This document shows positions 37,401-50,414 of a stretch of DNA of 64,000 bases, one piece after another. The stretch lies in NCBI GenBank assembly GCA_905250125.1, contig CAJNOL010000852.1, forward strand, positions 1 through 64,000. The letters are read 5' to 3'. Positions within the stretch are counted from its first letter, which is position 1; each line of letters starts with the position of its first letter. Source of the DNA: Rotaria sordida (lineage: Eukaryota > Rotifera > Eurotatoria > Philodinida > Philodinidae). A program made the translations under genes and the position numbers. A model generated the notes under the pieces. The model was not told the origin of the DNA. It made no database searches and saw nothing but the letters and a program-made list of their open reading frames with translations.

Positions 37401-40400
37401 TAAAACAAAAATTCTAACCAATAGGATTATTAAATGGACGTGTAATGGCTTTTGAATTTGAACTAATATTAAAAGTATAATTATCCCAACAATATCTTCC
37501 ACATAAATCTCTTATTATTGTTCGACATAAAGTTGTTCCTGATATAAATTGTTGATTATCTGTTGTTAATTCATTTATTTTATCATTTGGAATTTCAATA
37601 AATGATATAAGAAAATCATCATGAATAACAAATAATTGAATATTTGATGATTGTATAATTAATTCATCTGATTGATTTAAATTTTGATTATCATCATTTT
37701 GTATTGTTGGTTGTTGTTTTGATGATATTAACCAATCATGTCCTTCATGTACATTTGTTGTTATAAGTGATGATTCATTTTCAGTTAATGGAAAATGTGA
37801 ATGTTCATTAAGTAAAAATAATATAGCAAATTTACAACATAATTTTATTGATTGACTTAATGTTAATTCATTATCTTGAACTTTTTGTTCATCATTTAAT
37901 GAATTTGTTGAATGATAAACATCAACTAATATTGAAAATGTTCGTTGTATAATTGTTGTTGTTATATCATGATTATTTTCATCACGTTGTATTTGTTGTT
38001 GTTGTAAATAATTTGTTGGAACATGTAATATCCAATCCAATAATGCAAATATTAAAGATTTTATAATACGTACATTATTACGCATTAATGCACCAATATC
38101 ACGTGGAATATTTGAACGTAATGATGATATAAGACCATCAATAATTAATGTATATAATTGACCATTTTGATTATCACGATGTGAAATAAATAATGGAGCA
38201 TAAGATGCAAGAAAACGAAGCATATCAGCTGCGAATACTGTTGAATCAGCTGGCTAAAAAATAATCAAGAAATTAATTTATTAATCAAAATAAATTAATT
38301 TAATTGTATTGTGTCATAATGCATGTGAAGAGAAATTTTTGATATTTATCTCATAGTCTAGACAATTTTAGTTAATATTGTTAAAGGTTTTTGAATTATG
38401 TTTTTAAAAAGCAATAGTAATAATGGCGGGAAAAAAAACATGAATAGTTATTAAAGGATTTTGTATGTAGAGTATGATGAGAATGAAATTGAAGACGAAT
38501 CTTGAACTGCCTAAATGTTGACGATATAGATATTCATATGAGCTTGTATTTCATGGTGTTGTTGTGATGTGTATAGGAGAAAAAAAATGTACGCCATATT
38601 GACTTTAATAGAGTTTTCGTTTTCATAAAAATAGATATGTCGCTATCATTAGATTGGTATGTGTGATGCTCTGTGTTTGTGCTTACGTAGTGGACTCTGA
38701 TCAGTAAGGTAGCAGATTTAATTTAACCATGCAATTGATAGTTATAACATGACATTGGTGATAGGCATAAAATCGTATTAATTTTTGCATTAGAATTTTA
38801 ATTCAAGCTTAAGAGTGACTGACTGACTGACAAAGTTTTATTGATTGAAATGTATAGTTTCAAAAAGGAGTACAGGGAGAATTCTCAATTATTTCGAACT
38901 AAACATTGTCATAAAGCAAAAAAACCTACGAACAATATTTTCAAATGTATTGAAAGAAAGAATGTGTAAAATAGATGTATATTAGCGGACATAAGTTGAG
39001 AATAGTTGCATTTTTAAGTTTTTCTCTCAATGACAATAACTGGCAAGCATTTGTGTAGCTGGAAGAATTCTCTAATGTAGGATTAATAGGCACAAAGACT
39101 CCAACAAAACTACTTGGATGAAGGTATGCGGAAAATCAAGACTCTCTCATAATCAGCTTCTCTGGCTTTCATTCGAAGCTCTTGGGAAAAGATTTTGTTT
39201 GATAGAGCGCATCTCCTATCTTCCCATGACTTTCCTTCATCGAACTGCATTCAATTTACAGAAAACTCAGGATGTATTTTTCTCTTGTTTTTGTTATGTT
39301 TGATGTTTTGGAATCTTCTATAAATTGAATGCAATTCGATGAAGGAAAGTCATGGGAAGATAAGAGATGCTCTATCAAATAAAAATCTTTTCTCAAAAAT
39401 CTCGAATGAAAGGCAGAAAGCTAGTTGTGAGGGTCTTGGTTTTTCGCAAACACTCATTCAAGTAGTTTTGCTAAACTCTTCGATCCTACCAATATTTTAA
39501 TAGAGAATTCTTTCCGTTACACAAATATTTTTGCTGCATTATTCTCAATATCTTTTTATTTCTTATAAGAAAATTAAAGATTTTCTTCTCTTTTAGAGTT
39601 CTATAGCACATTTCTTCATCATGATAATCGAAACTTTCAATTAAATCATTTATTATTTATTCAACTGACTAGCAAAAGCAAGCATACTTACATGTTCTAT
39701 TCTCTCTAGGAGTATTCGCTGATTAGATTGTTCCTTTAAGATGAAAATTAAGAATAATATTATTTAATTTCTCGTTTTTTTTTCTATCATTATTCTAATA
39801 ATTTTCTTTCTCTTATTGTTTTTTTTTTTTTGTCTTTTCTATCTAAATAAAACCAACCTGTAAACATTCAACAATAAATAAAATAAATGGTCGGATAGGT
39901 GATTCAGTTCGTTGATGTTTTAATTCTTCACAAAGAAATATTGCTAAACCACATAAAGCAATTTCTCTAGAAAAAAACAAAAAACAAAAAGAAGTTCGAT
40001 TTAAACAAATGAATTATTTTGTTTGTATTTACCGTGATTCAAGCATTGCATCATTTTGTGATGCTTTTATTAAATCACGCATAATCATACGTTTTAATGA
40101 TGTACGATCCATTGTTGTAGGTACATATTCTTTCTCTTTAGTAGATAAAACATCAAGTTGTTCAAAATGATTTGGAAAACAAACAAGACTACTCAATATA
40201 GTCAATGCTTCAACTTTTGGAATCTATTTTTTTTTAATAATTAAGAATTTACATATAATTATATTATCAACCAAAAAAAAAAAAAAAAAGAGAAAAATCA
40301 TATTACAGTTTTTCCATCGACAAGACTTGGTTTTTGACCAATGTCACAACAAGCTGTTGTAAATAATGGTATAAGTAATGTTGATGATGGCCAACATCGA

Positions 40401-43400
40401 TGAAAAAAATCTACTTTACATGAACTAATTATAACATGAATAATATCCTAAAAAATAAATAAATAAATAAGTTTTTCTTTTTTATTTTATCTTTTATATT
40501 TTACTTCATCTCCTGATAATAAACCTTGATAAATACTTAATAAAAACATATCAAGAAAATCTGCTGGTGGTGAAACATCATGATTAAAAACACCCATTGA
40601 ACATAATAATTTATATGCTGATAATTTTCCTTCACGATATGTTGATGGTAATGTTTGTATAGCCTACCAAAACAAAAAAAAAATATTTAAGATAACAAAA
40701 AACAAAAAAAGATTCTTATTTCATTTTAAACAAACTTCAAAAAGCCATGGTGCAAATATTAATAATGGTGGACCATCAAAATATAAATCTCCATGTAAAG
40801 TATCTTTTGATAGAATATGAATCTAAAAAAAAACATAAAACAATCAAAAACTTTTTTTGTTTTTCAAAAAATCTTTCTTACACGACAAAGCATTTTCCAT
40901 ATATCAAAAAGTGTTTTCATTATACGATTATGTTGGTCAGCTGCACGTATTTGATTTATATTTCCAAGTGAACCAAGCATACGAAACCATGCTGTATAAG
41001 CTGTTTCAGGTGCAAGACGTGTTGATTCATAATTTTGTTCATGAATATAAACTGTTGTATCAATACTATCGATTGTAGCTGAATCTTGTGGAACTAAAAT
41101 TTTTATTGAAATTATAAAAAATAAAAATTTCATTTATTAGATTTTTCTTTTTTTTTTTTTTTTACATGAATGAAGACTATCAACAGTTGATTGACTTAAT
41201 GGATGATGATTACGTGATAATGGTGGAGATATATGTTGATGATGATCTGATGTTGAAGTTGATTCTGAAACTGTTGTTGAACGAGAATCTGTTGTATTTA
41301 TATTGTTAGCTAATTTATAGTAAACAAAAAAAAAAAAAGAATATTTTAATATAATCTTCTAGAAAAATAAGACAATTTATTAAATATATTCAAGTATCAT
41401 ATGTAAAGCTCGTCGAATCGAAAATTTTCGAATTCGGACTTTATTTTAAAGCTGCCTCTTGTGATTCTTTTTCCAAAATAGATCTTAATCGAGAAAGAAA
41501 ATTATTTTCATTATTAAAATTTGTCCATTTTATTTCTCAATTTCATCAAGCCATAAATATCTAAACCAGTCAGCAAAGAAGAAAATTTAAAAAAAAATCA
41601 AATTGACTCCGGTTGTTGAAAACTTCAAAGGTTCCAAAATGAGTACTAAAATTTCTCTAATTCGGACAGACAATCAGATAAGAGATCGAAATTTGTTTTT
41701 CTATATATAACTAAGCAGTTTCAATATCAGGTAATAATACCTTGAAAATCCTATTCTAATTTCAACAATTGAAATTTCATCTAGGTTATATTCCAAAAAA
41801 AAAATGGAAAACATTTTTATTTACTTTTATATTGTGATGTTAATGTATCACCACTAACAATACCACTTAAACTATTTGTATCAAGTACACCAGTTGATAC
41901 ATTACTATAATCATCACTCATTGGTGAATCAAGTGGATGAGTTGGTGGTGACATATCACTCATATGAGAATTAGCTAAAAACAAAAAAAATATATTAATT
42001 ATATTAATAAACATGAATATATATATATATATATAATATACGTGTTTGTTGTGATATTTGAATAGTTAATGGTTGTTGTTGTTGTTGAGTAGATATTAAT
42101 GATTCAGTTGGACTGAATAAAAGTGGATTTTGTTCATTTAAATGTCCTTCCATTATTGCTTGTTGTTCACCTATTTGATTACTTGGAATACTTGCTAAAA
42201 CATGTGGCTATAAAAATAAAACAATAGAATTTTTCTTTTCTCAAAGAATTATATATATTTTTTTTTATCGTACTCGATTAGTAATTGATGATGTTGTTGT
42301 TGCTGTTGTATGTGTTAAACTATCATCACTACTTGTTCGTCGTCGTTCTGGTCGAGTACGTTCAATAATTGATGGTCGAATTGGTTGTTGTTGTGGTGCT
42401 ATTTGTTCTGGTAGATCACCATCGTCATCAGAACTTAATGTTCGTATACGTGGTATAATCGATGAAGAATTTTGATTAAGAGAACTAGATGGAACAGATT
42501 GTACAGTACGTCGAATACCAGCATTTGGACCACCTCGACGAATATGTGATGTTTGTGATGCTTCTGTTTCAACTTTATAAACAAGACGACCAAGATCTTT
42601 TGTTAATGCTCTCATTGATAACTATTTAAAAGAATTGAAATTTTCAAAGAAAAAAAAAAATTCTTTTTCTTTTTTATTAATACTCACATCCCATTGATCA
42701 ATAACTTCAGGCCACATAACTTTTGATGATAATGTATCACTTAAATTATTCCATAATTCAACACTAACATATAATGATGCTGATTGAAATAGGAAAAGAA
42801 GAGTCTAAAATAAATATAATTAACATCATAAGAATAAAAATTACTATAATCAATGATGCAAAAGTTTCGGTTTTTAGTATATTGTGTCTAGGTGCTGATC
42901 GAAAAAAAATTTCAAAACGTAATGTAGTCAAATCAGACAGGAGCACGATCAGATTTGCTGGTTCTAGTAGATCTGTTAGTTGAAACTTCTTCTGTCCAGA
43001 CTTAATTTTCGTATCTTTCAAAGATATATTTACAAAGAGTTTAAAATTCTGATTTAAAATTTTTCTGTTGACTCTCATAATCGATTGATAAATGAAGAAA
43101 TACATTTCGTTTACAAAACTTTTGCAATTCTATGCGTTATTTTCTTATTAACAGCTTTCTCGTATAATAAAAATAGTTCTATTAAAAAATTCAAAATTTC
43201 TATATCAAATAAAATAAAATTTTCATGTTTTTTTAACTATCTTATTTCACTAATGAAATAGTTTAAAAAAACAAAAATAATAAATGAATATTATTTTCAC
43301 ATACTTTTATCGTATTTTCAATATAGGTATGATTTGTATTTTGTGTTGGTCGATCTTGTAATGAAAGTCGAACAATTCTTAACATAACTCTTAAAATTAA

Positions 43401-46400
43401 ATCCCTAGAAAAAATTTAATTTCATAAACAAAAAGAACATATAAAGCTATTAAATAATCTTTTTTTTTTGTTTTGTACCATGTTGTTCGATCTGGTGTAT
43501 GTCTTTGTGGTAATTTTTTATAGAATGTAACAAGACCAGCAAGTGATCTTTCACGCATAGCTTGTTCAGGTTGTGTTGTTAATGTTTGTTGTTCATCATT
43601 GATTGATGATGGTCGTACAAGAAATAAATAAAATGATTGTGTTATAAAAATTTGTAACCAACGATTAAGACCTAAACGTAGATGATTATCATTAGGTACA
43701 TCATTTGATGATGAACGTTGTTCAGGTTCAAGCATAAAAACTGGTTCTAAATGTTTTTCCTATGAAATTAAAAATTATTATTATTATTATTATAAGATGA
43801 GATTTTTTTTGTCAAATAAATTGATACAAACTTTTATCCAATTGTTCACCGTACGAAGAATTAGCGAAGCAGCTAAACCATTTTCACCGGACATAAGATA
43901 ACTCTTTAAAAACCAAAACAATAATTTCAATCGAAAAAAAAATGTTTATTTACCTGTCGAAATATCTCATGAATAAAATTAATATTTTCTTGTGTTGATA
44001 AAAATACATTTTGACCTATTTCTAACATATTACTATCCAATGGTCCAATTAGACTTGCTAATTGTTGAAATGATGGCAATTGATTTTTTGATCCTGATCC
44101 CGTTATTATATGATATAATTCATTTGATGATGATGAGTAATCTGATGAACTAGTTATTGTACTAGTTGTTACTGTTGATTGGGCAATAATATTTAGAGGC
44201 GATGTAGGTGGATTTTGTACACGAGTTCTATAGAAACAAAAGAATTTATAATAGACGAAAAAATAGATTTTTTTTTTAAAACCCAAACACGAACATTTGA
44301 ATGTGCGGACTTCAGCCGGTTCTATCATTTTGTTATCAATACAGAATATTAAATAAAGCTATTCAACTTCTAGATATCCTCGTAACATTCATCGGTTACA
44401 TTCAACTATTATTTATATGAATAGATGCATCTCAGGATTTTCATAAAACAACCAATAATACTAAATAATTGCTGAAAGTTATCTTCTTTCTTTGGTACGT
44501 GACTGAACGGAAGATTCACATCGTATTTATGTATCTAACAATTATTCAAATTGCTTTTATATTTTATAGTTCCGAAATTTTTATTTCTGGATTTTACTTT
44601 TTCGAGTTTAAATTTCCAATTATCAAAAACAAAAAACTCACAATGTTCTATCTCGATTTTGTCCTTCATTAAGAAATGGTAATAACCATATAACAAATGC
44701 TGTTCGACATAAACATGCTTGTCGTCTTCTTGGTCGATCACTTTCACTTCGTACTGTTTCAGGGATTGTTACTAAAAAAAAAAAAGAATTTTTTTTTTTT
44801 TATAATAAAAAAATGAAAAACAATTTGAATCTTTTTACTTGGTATAGATAAATCATAAATATTTTGTTCAGTAAATGTTGGAAAAAGTGTTGGCATATAA
44901 TAACGTTTAAACATATCGAATAGAAATCGAAAACATTCTTCTTGTTTTTCTATACGTGATGATTCAGAATTTGAATCCCATAAAATACGTTTACATGTAT
45001 CCGACATAGTATGTAACATAAAAAAAAGCCAACGATCAACAGTTGGTTCATAATCAGAAGTATTTTTTGGCCATATTGGAATTATATCAGCCCATCGAAA
45101 AGTATCTAGAATATTCGAAAATTAACTTTCAATATATATAGGGTGTCCGGAAAGTCCTTAGAGTTAGGAAAATTTTCATATCTCCTTTACGGCTCAACCA
45201 AACGAGCTCATTTTTTTAACAAAGATTGAGGCACGTTCACACTCCAAATCCATATGGACAAGAGTATTGAGAATCTTTGTTAAGTATCACTATTGACCTT
45301 AACAAGAAAATTTTACTGTTCCACAGAGAGAAAGAAAAACCATATACTTAACAAAGGTTCTCACTAACTTTGTCAGTATGGATTTGGAGTGTAGATATGC
45401 CTCTATCCTGGGTAAAAATATCAGTTGGTTCGCTCAAGCTATAATGAAGAGAGTCAATTGTCTTTTCAATAAAGTGTCTTTTGCCCTATCCTGTGTAATG
45501 TTTGTTTTCCTAACTGTGAAACAGTAAAATTTTCTTGTTGAGGTCAATAGTGATACTTAACAAAGATTCTCAATACCCTTGGCCATATGAATTTGGAGTG
45601 TGAACATGCCTCAATTTTTGTTAGAAAAATGAGCTCGTTCAGTCCAACCATAATGAAGATATCCAAATTTTTGTAACTCTAAGGACTTTCCGGACACCCT
45701 ATATATATATTTATATCATTACAAACCAGGTGGTGTACGAAATATTTCATTAAATGCTGCCGATGCTTGTTCATCTGTATTTGAAATTTCTCCGCTACTA
45801 CGTGTACCAACCAATGTTTGATTCCAATTACGTATAAGACTTTTAAAAAATGTATGTTCATCATCAACAGCATTACTACCTAATATTTGATACCAAAGAA
45901 GAAATAAACGTATGCCACGTGCAACACCCTATTTTAATTTCAATGATTTTTTTGATTTTTTTTTTCTAGGAATAAATTAAAATTTATTTACTTGTGGACT
46001 ATTACAAACAACAAAATATCGTTTGATTACATTGCATATACAATGTGCTTGCCATCTTTGATGTACAAATGTAGGTAATAATGTAAGAATACGCTATAAG
46101 AAAGAGAAAATATTAATTAAACATAAAGTGTGTAAAGAGGAATAGGTCATGACATTAAAATTGATATTTTTATTGAGAAATTTTACATATATGGAAATCG
46201 AAAAAAAAAACAATCTCAAGAGATTAAATAAAATGTTAATAAATTATGGTAGAAGTGTAATTCTGGCAGGTTTTATTTTATGCTTTAATTATAATCACTT
46301 ATCAGCAGCAGCACTAATGTTTAATCGATCATATTATATGTTCTTCAAACATATCTTTTCACGCTTGAAATCTGTATGGTAAACAGATTAAACATCGAAG

Positions 46401-46992
46401 AAAAAAAAATATATTCATTTATCAATGGAATACATTGTTGAAATTATTTATTCTTTTTCTTTTTTTTTTCATAAATACCTATTCACCAATGAATCCCAAG
46501 GGAAATTTAAAATTTAAGTGATTAATCTATTAGTTAATATGAATATTTTTTTACCTCCAATAAATTGGTAACATATTCAAGTTCTAATTGATTTTGTTTT
46601 GAAACTAAAGACAAAAATTTCTTGTTGTATTCTTTGTTTTTATTTTTATTTTTGTCTAATACAACATACGTGCTCGTGTTATATTACTTTCAACTTGACT
46701 AAAATTTTCAAAGAAAAGATAAAAAATATATTGATATGCAGTTTTAAAAAATGCTTGTAAATCATCAATAGATAATTGATCTAGATAATAAAAAGAAAAG
46801 GAAAGATTTATTTTTTTTAAATTATATTCATAGAAAATATTAAATTAGTTTTTATTATTTTTTTGCTATCATACCAATTAATATTCTTAAATAACGTTGA
46901 CGATCAGATGGATTTTTTGTTAAATCAAGTATTTTTTCTTTTGTTCTTTGAATTGTTTCATCGCCTCTGCTCGGCTTCGCTCGGCCGAACAT
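34481..46992 (-). CDS. RALGAPA1: Ral GTPase-activating protein catalytic alpha subunit (~32 exons, ~1.9k aa)
   Basis: Catalytic subunit of the RalGAP complex, which switches off RalA/RalB (and Rheb-linked signalling) in the cytoplasm. The N-terminus, from ATG 46990-46992, reads [20 protein letters not shown] and continues [14 protein letters not shown], the alpha-subunit start (not beta). Exons on the complement, by eye: 46875-46992, 46670-46780, 46555-46604, 45992-46093, 45723-45928, 44839-45104, 44642-44771, 43954-44227, 43832-43901, 43479-43759, 43305-43404, 42688-42804, 42274-42621, 42042-42207, 41825-41974, 41166-41309, 40882-41093, 40736-40822, 40505-40663, 40307-40446, 40033-40223, 39858-39966, 39692-39733, 37419-38253, 37237-37376, 36689-36845, 36382-36609, 35877-36292, 35081-35208, 34903-35015, 34820-34848, 34481-34644. 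The sum is two bases off a multiple of three, so an edge or two is wrong. The Rap/Ral-GAP domain is clear: [36 protein letters not shown], then [10 protein letters not shown] and [12 protein letters not shown]. The 'Asn thumb' helix GNDEV is intact, so it is probably active. Two introns carry foldback elements. Confidence 0.9.
39038..39545. mobile_element. ~510-base foldback element in a RalGAP intron
   Basis: It sits in the 1.4-kb intron 38254-39691. The inner arms are easy to see: CATGACTTTCCTTCATCGAA near 39227-39246 is inverted, with one change, near 39329-39350, and GAATTCTC near 39065 pairs with GAGAATTC near 39500. The outer ends match as CATTTGTGTAGC / GTTACACAAATA. No coding potential. 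Confidence 0.7.
45141..45701. mobile_element. mariner/Tc1-like MITE with perfect 26-base TIRs
   Basis: It begins GGGTGTCCGGAAAGTCCTTA and ends with the exact inverse; the match runs for 26 bases (45141-45166 and 45676-45701). It is flanked by TA on both sides within TATATA, as expected for the TA target duplication of the Tc1/mariner superfamily. Longer imperfect arms continue to about 45330 and back from about 45515. A third arm-like segment, in the same orientation as the right arm, lies at about 45350-45460 (CTTAACAAAGGTTCTC, GGATTTGGAGTGT). No transposase frame. The element lies in the RalGAP intron 45105-45722. Confidence 0.85.
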
Positions 46993-47482
46993 TAGTGCCA
47001 CTCAAGATGATTATTTAATATAAATAAAATACTAATTACATGGAATACAACACAAAAATAAGCAGATTATTATCTACAATATATGTGATAACTGACCTTT
47101 TCGTTCTTTAAAAAATCTGAAGAATAAGCAAAAAAGACAAAAAAAATAATATATTTTTTTATAAATTTCTATTCGTTTAATTTCTATCCAACAGAGTTAT
47201 TTTAATACAAAGATGTCGTTAATAATTTCATAATTTTTCACTGAGAAAAAAAAATTAATAAAATTTTCATTTATTATTTTAATTTTTAATTAAAATTTCC
47301 TTAAGAAATATATCTAATTCTATTTCATTGGTTATTAAATATCTTTGTTGACCTAAAAACGTATTAACACGGAGGATAATTAAACAAAGATGGCGATTGA
47401 TTATTCTCCGACTACACATGCCCTCTTTTGTCTCGAAAAATAAATATCATTTGTTCTAAATATTTTTTTTTTCTGATTTAGA
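46993..47482. promoter_or_regulatory. divergent promoter between RalGAP alpha and HSPA13
   Basis: A 490-base space between two start codons pointing away from each other. It contains CAAAGATGGCG at 47385-47395, close to the YY1 consensus (core AAGATGGCG), inside a palindrome: CGGAGGATAAT (47370-47380) and its inverse ATTATTCTCCG (47400-47410), one mismatch. A pyrimidine tract with an AG at 47480-47481 lies immediately before the HSPA13 ATG, fit for a 5' cis- or trans-splice acceptor. Confidence 0.55.
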
Positions 47483-48805
47483 ATGGTTTCATCGGAAACA
47501 GGATGTACATTAATTGGTGGAAGTTTAATTGTTCTACTTGTAGCTGGTTATTTTGGTCAACAATTTTTACCAGCACCTAAACCAAAAATAGTCGGTTTTG
47601 ATTTAGGTACAACTTATTCATGTGTTGGAATTTATCATGCTATAAGTGGTTTAGTTGAAGTTATACCTGCACAACGTAATCGTTCATGTATGCCATCAAT
47701 TGTATCATTTTTACCTAATGGAACAATTCTATTAGGTTATGATGCATTTGATCATCTTGAAACAAATCCAAAATATACAATATATGATACAAAACGTTTT
47801 ATAGGTAAAAATTTTTCATTAGAATCAATAAAAAAAATTCAAGAAGATTATCCATTTGAAATTATACGAAATGAAAATGGTTATGTTGAATTTATTATAT
47901 CTGATAATCGAACAAGTATAACACCACAAGAAATTGGTTCATTATTATTAAAACATTTAAAAGAATTAGTTGAAAAATATTTAATGATTTCAAAAGTAAA
48001 ACTTTGTGTATTAAGTGTACCAGCTGAATTTAATGATGAACAACGTAATGCAACAAGACAAGCAGCAGAATTAATTGATATTAAAGTTGAAAGAGTTATA
48101 TCAGAACCAACAGCGGCTGCATTAGCATATGGTCTACATAAACGTGATAATGTACGTTATGTATTAGTTATTGATATAGGTGGTGGTACAACTGATGTTA
48201 GTTTATTATCAGTACAAGGTGGAATGTTTTCAACACAAGCTATGGCTGGTAATAATCGTTTAGGTGGACAAGATTTTAATCAAAATTTATTTCATTATAT
48301 ATTAACATTAATTGATGATAATAATAAAGATAAAATTGATCCAAATTTTTTACAACATTTAAGAATTGAAACTGAAAAATGTAAACTTGATTTAACAATA
48401 TTAGATCAATGTATAATTAATTCAAAATGGATTATAACAAGAAAATTATTTGAAGATATTAATAAAGATTTATTTAAAAAAATTCTTGAACCATTAGATA
48501 GAATATTTGCCTATATTAATTCAGATATAAATGATAATGATGAAGATAATGATGATATAAGTAATAGAGTAACAGCAAATAATATTGATGAAATTGTTTT
48601 AGTTGGTGGTTCAACACGAATGTTAAAAATTCGACAATTAATTGAAGATTATTTTCAAAAAAAACCTAATATTGAAATTGATCCTGATGTTGCTGTTACA
48701 CATGGAGTATCAATACAAGCCGGTATTATAGGTGGAGTATGGCCATTAACTGTTACTGCAACAGAAGTACGAACAGCAGTAGAAAAAATTCATATTGAAA
48801 CTTAA
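47483..48805 (+). CDS. HSPA13: HSPA13/STCH-like Hsp70 family ATPase, 440 aa
   Basis: Single-exon gene. Residues about 8-28 form a hydrophobic N-terminal signal/anchor (LIGGSLIVLLVAGYFGQQF) and the ATPase starts at once: VGFDLGTTYSCVGIY (38-51; phosphate 1), ISEPTAAALAYG (about 207-218), VIDIGGGTTDVSLL (about 229-242; phosphate 2) and LVGGSTRM (about 373-380; adenosine motif). The chain stops after the ATPase domain, with no substrate-binding beta domain or lid. That truncation, with the N-terminal anchor, is the hallmark of HSPA13 (human 471 aa), a microsomal/ER-associated Hsp70. Its role in the family is poorly defined (interaction with ubiquilins, protein import). An acidic Asp/Asn-rich insert at about 352-361 is peculiar to this copy. 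The start is supported by the splice acceptor just upstream. Confidence 0.95.
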   Translation: MVSSETGCTLIGGSLIVLLVAGYFGQQFLPAPKPKIVGFDLGTTYSCVGIYHAISGLVEVIPAQRNRSCMPSIVSFLPNGTILLGYDAFDHLETNPKYTIYDTKRFIGKNFSLESIKKIQEDYPFEIIRNENGYVEFIISDNRTSITPQEIGSLLLKHLKELVEKYLMISKVKLCVLSVPAEFNDEQRNATRQAAELIDIKVERVISEPTAAALAYGLHKRDNVRYVLVIDIGGGTTDVSLLSVQGGMFSTQAMAGNNRLGGQDFNQNLFHYILTLIDDNNKDKIDPNFLQHLRIETEKCKLDLTILDQCIINSKWIITRKLFEDINKDLFKKILEPLDRIFAYINSDINDNDEDNDDISNRVTANNIDEIVLVGGSTRMLKIRQLIEDYFQKKPNIEIDPDVAVTHGVSIQAGIIGGVWPLTVTATEVRTAVEKIHIET

Positions 48806-49227
48806 TAGGCAATTCTTTGTTTTTTGTAATTTATTTAATTATCAGGATATTTTTTATCAAAGGAGTGCAAAATTGATAGGTGTTGTTTTTTGTTTTCCGA
48901 TCTCGAATTATGTCCAACCGGTGGTATTTATTATACCTTTGGTTGTGTTTTTCATTTTATCAAAAAAGAAATCTTCTATTCCAAAACTTGTTTTGTTTTT
49001 TTTTTGTTGTCTATTTTTCTAATTGTTATTTATTGTCTTGTTATAATAACGAATTTTTCGTTTTTGTTATAAATCTTTATTGTTGCCTATATGATCTGTT
49101 CACTTAAACATGATTAATTCTTTTGTTTTTTAGATAATAATAAATATATCTTTTTTTTTTTCTGTTCTTTTACTTTTATTAATCTTGACCACGAAAAGCT
49201 CATGCTGATCGTGAGTCATTTATCATC
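48806..49227. other. short intergenic spacer
   Basis: T-rich 3' flank of HSPA13 and 5' flank of the AT-hook gene. An out-of-frame ATG at about 49202 opens a short upstream frame that overlaps the start of the next gene. Confidence 0.45.
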
Positions 49228-50372
49228 ATGCGTAAAAAGTCAACAACATTATCTCCATTAAAACGACCGTCTACTCGTTCATTATCAATAAATAAACATC
49301 AAACATCCTCCTCAGATAAATATACATTTCAATCCGACGACGACGAAGATCATAACAAAAAATCAACGGTGTTTATACGTAAAAACATAACACCAACACC
49401 AACACCAATAAAACGTTCTCGTGGTCGACCACCTAAAACTCCTAAAATTGAAGATATTTCAAAACGTATATCAATATCATCATCAAATATTGAAAGTGAT
49501 AGTGATATAGAAGAAAATTCTTTAATAACAAAACGAAAATATTCAAATAAATATTCATACGAAAAACCAGTTACACGTCGTTCATCACGTCTTATATCTC
49601 AAACAAATACACCAATAATAAGTGAAAAATTTTCTACACCAAAAAAACGTGGACGTAAACCAAAAATGTTAAATATAAATGATAATAATAATGAACAAGA
49701 TAAATCTAAACAACAAATTGAAACAGAAAATATCATTCCATCACAATCAATAAAACGTCGTTATATAAAAAAGAAAACTTTATCAACAGATACAAATCCT
49801 AAAACTGATCTTAATGAATATGATGAAGATAATAATAATAATAATAATAATAATCAAAAACTTTCAACTATTGATGAAAAAGATCTTATGCAATTTGGTT
49901 CACCACAACATCAAATTCAAGTACAACAACAACAACAACAACAACAACATCAATCTGATGATGATTTTAGTGATGACTCAGTTGAATTTGTTTGGAAAGG
50001 TTCAAGTAAAATGTCAATTGAAATTCTTAAACGTCGTATACCTAAAGAAGAACCACGAGATTCATCATCAAATCAAATTGATCCAACAGCACAACGTAAA
50101 CGTGCTATTATTCCACGTTTAACTAATTTTGATGCTTTATCTGGTCAACCAATTGATAATACATCAATATCAAGAAAACATGATAATATTGAACAAAATC
50201 TACAAAAAAAATCAACATCTGTTATTACATTAAATAATGTTTTTCAAAATGATTTTGTTCCATCATATAATGATACAGGTACAAAAATGACAACAACAAC
50301 AACAACAACAACAGAAGATAAACCTCGTCCTCGTATTTATGCTGTTAAAAGTACAACAATGAAATCACGTCC

Positions 50373-50414
<42 letters not shown>

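Noticed and set aside
34481..46992. Assignment of this gene as RalGAP beta
   Set aside because: The N-terminus ([12 protein letters not shown] ... RQRYLRILI) and the [28 protein letters not shown] domain fit the catalytic alpha subunit; beta starts differently.
49814..50122. Second-frame Asn/Ile-rich frame inside exon 1 of the AT-hook gene
   Set aside because: A shadow of AAT/CAA repeats.
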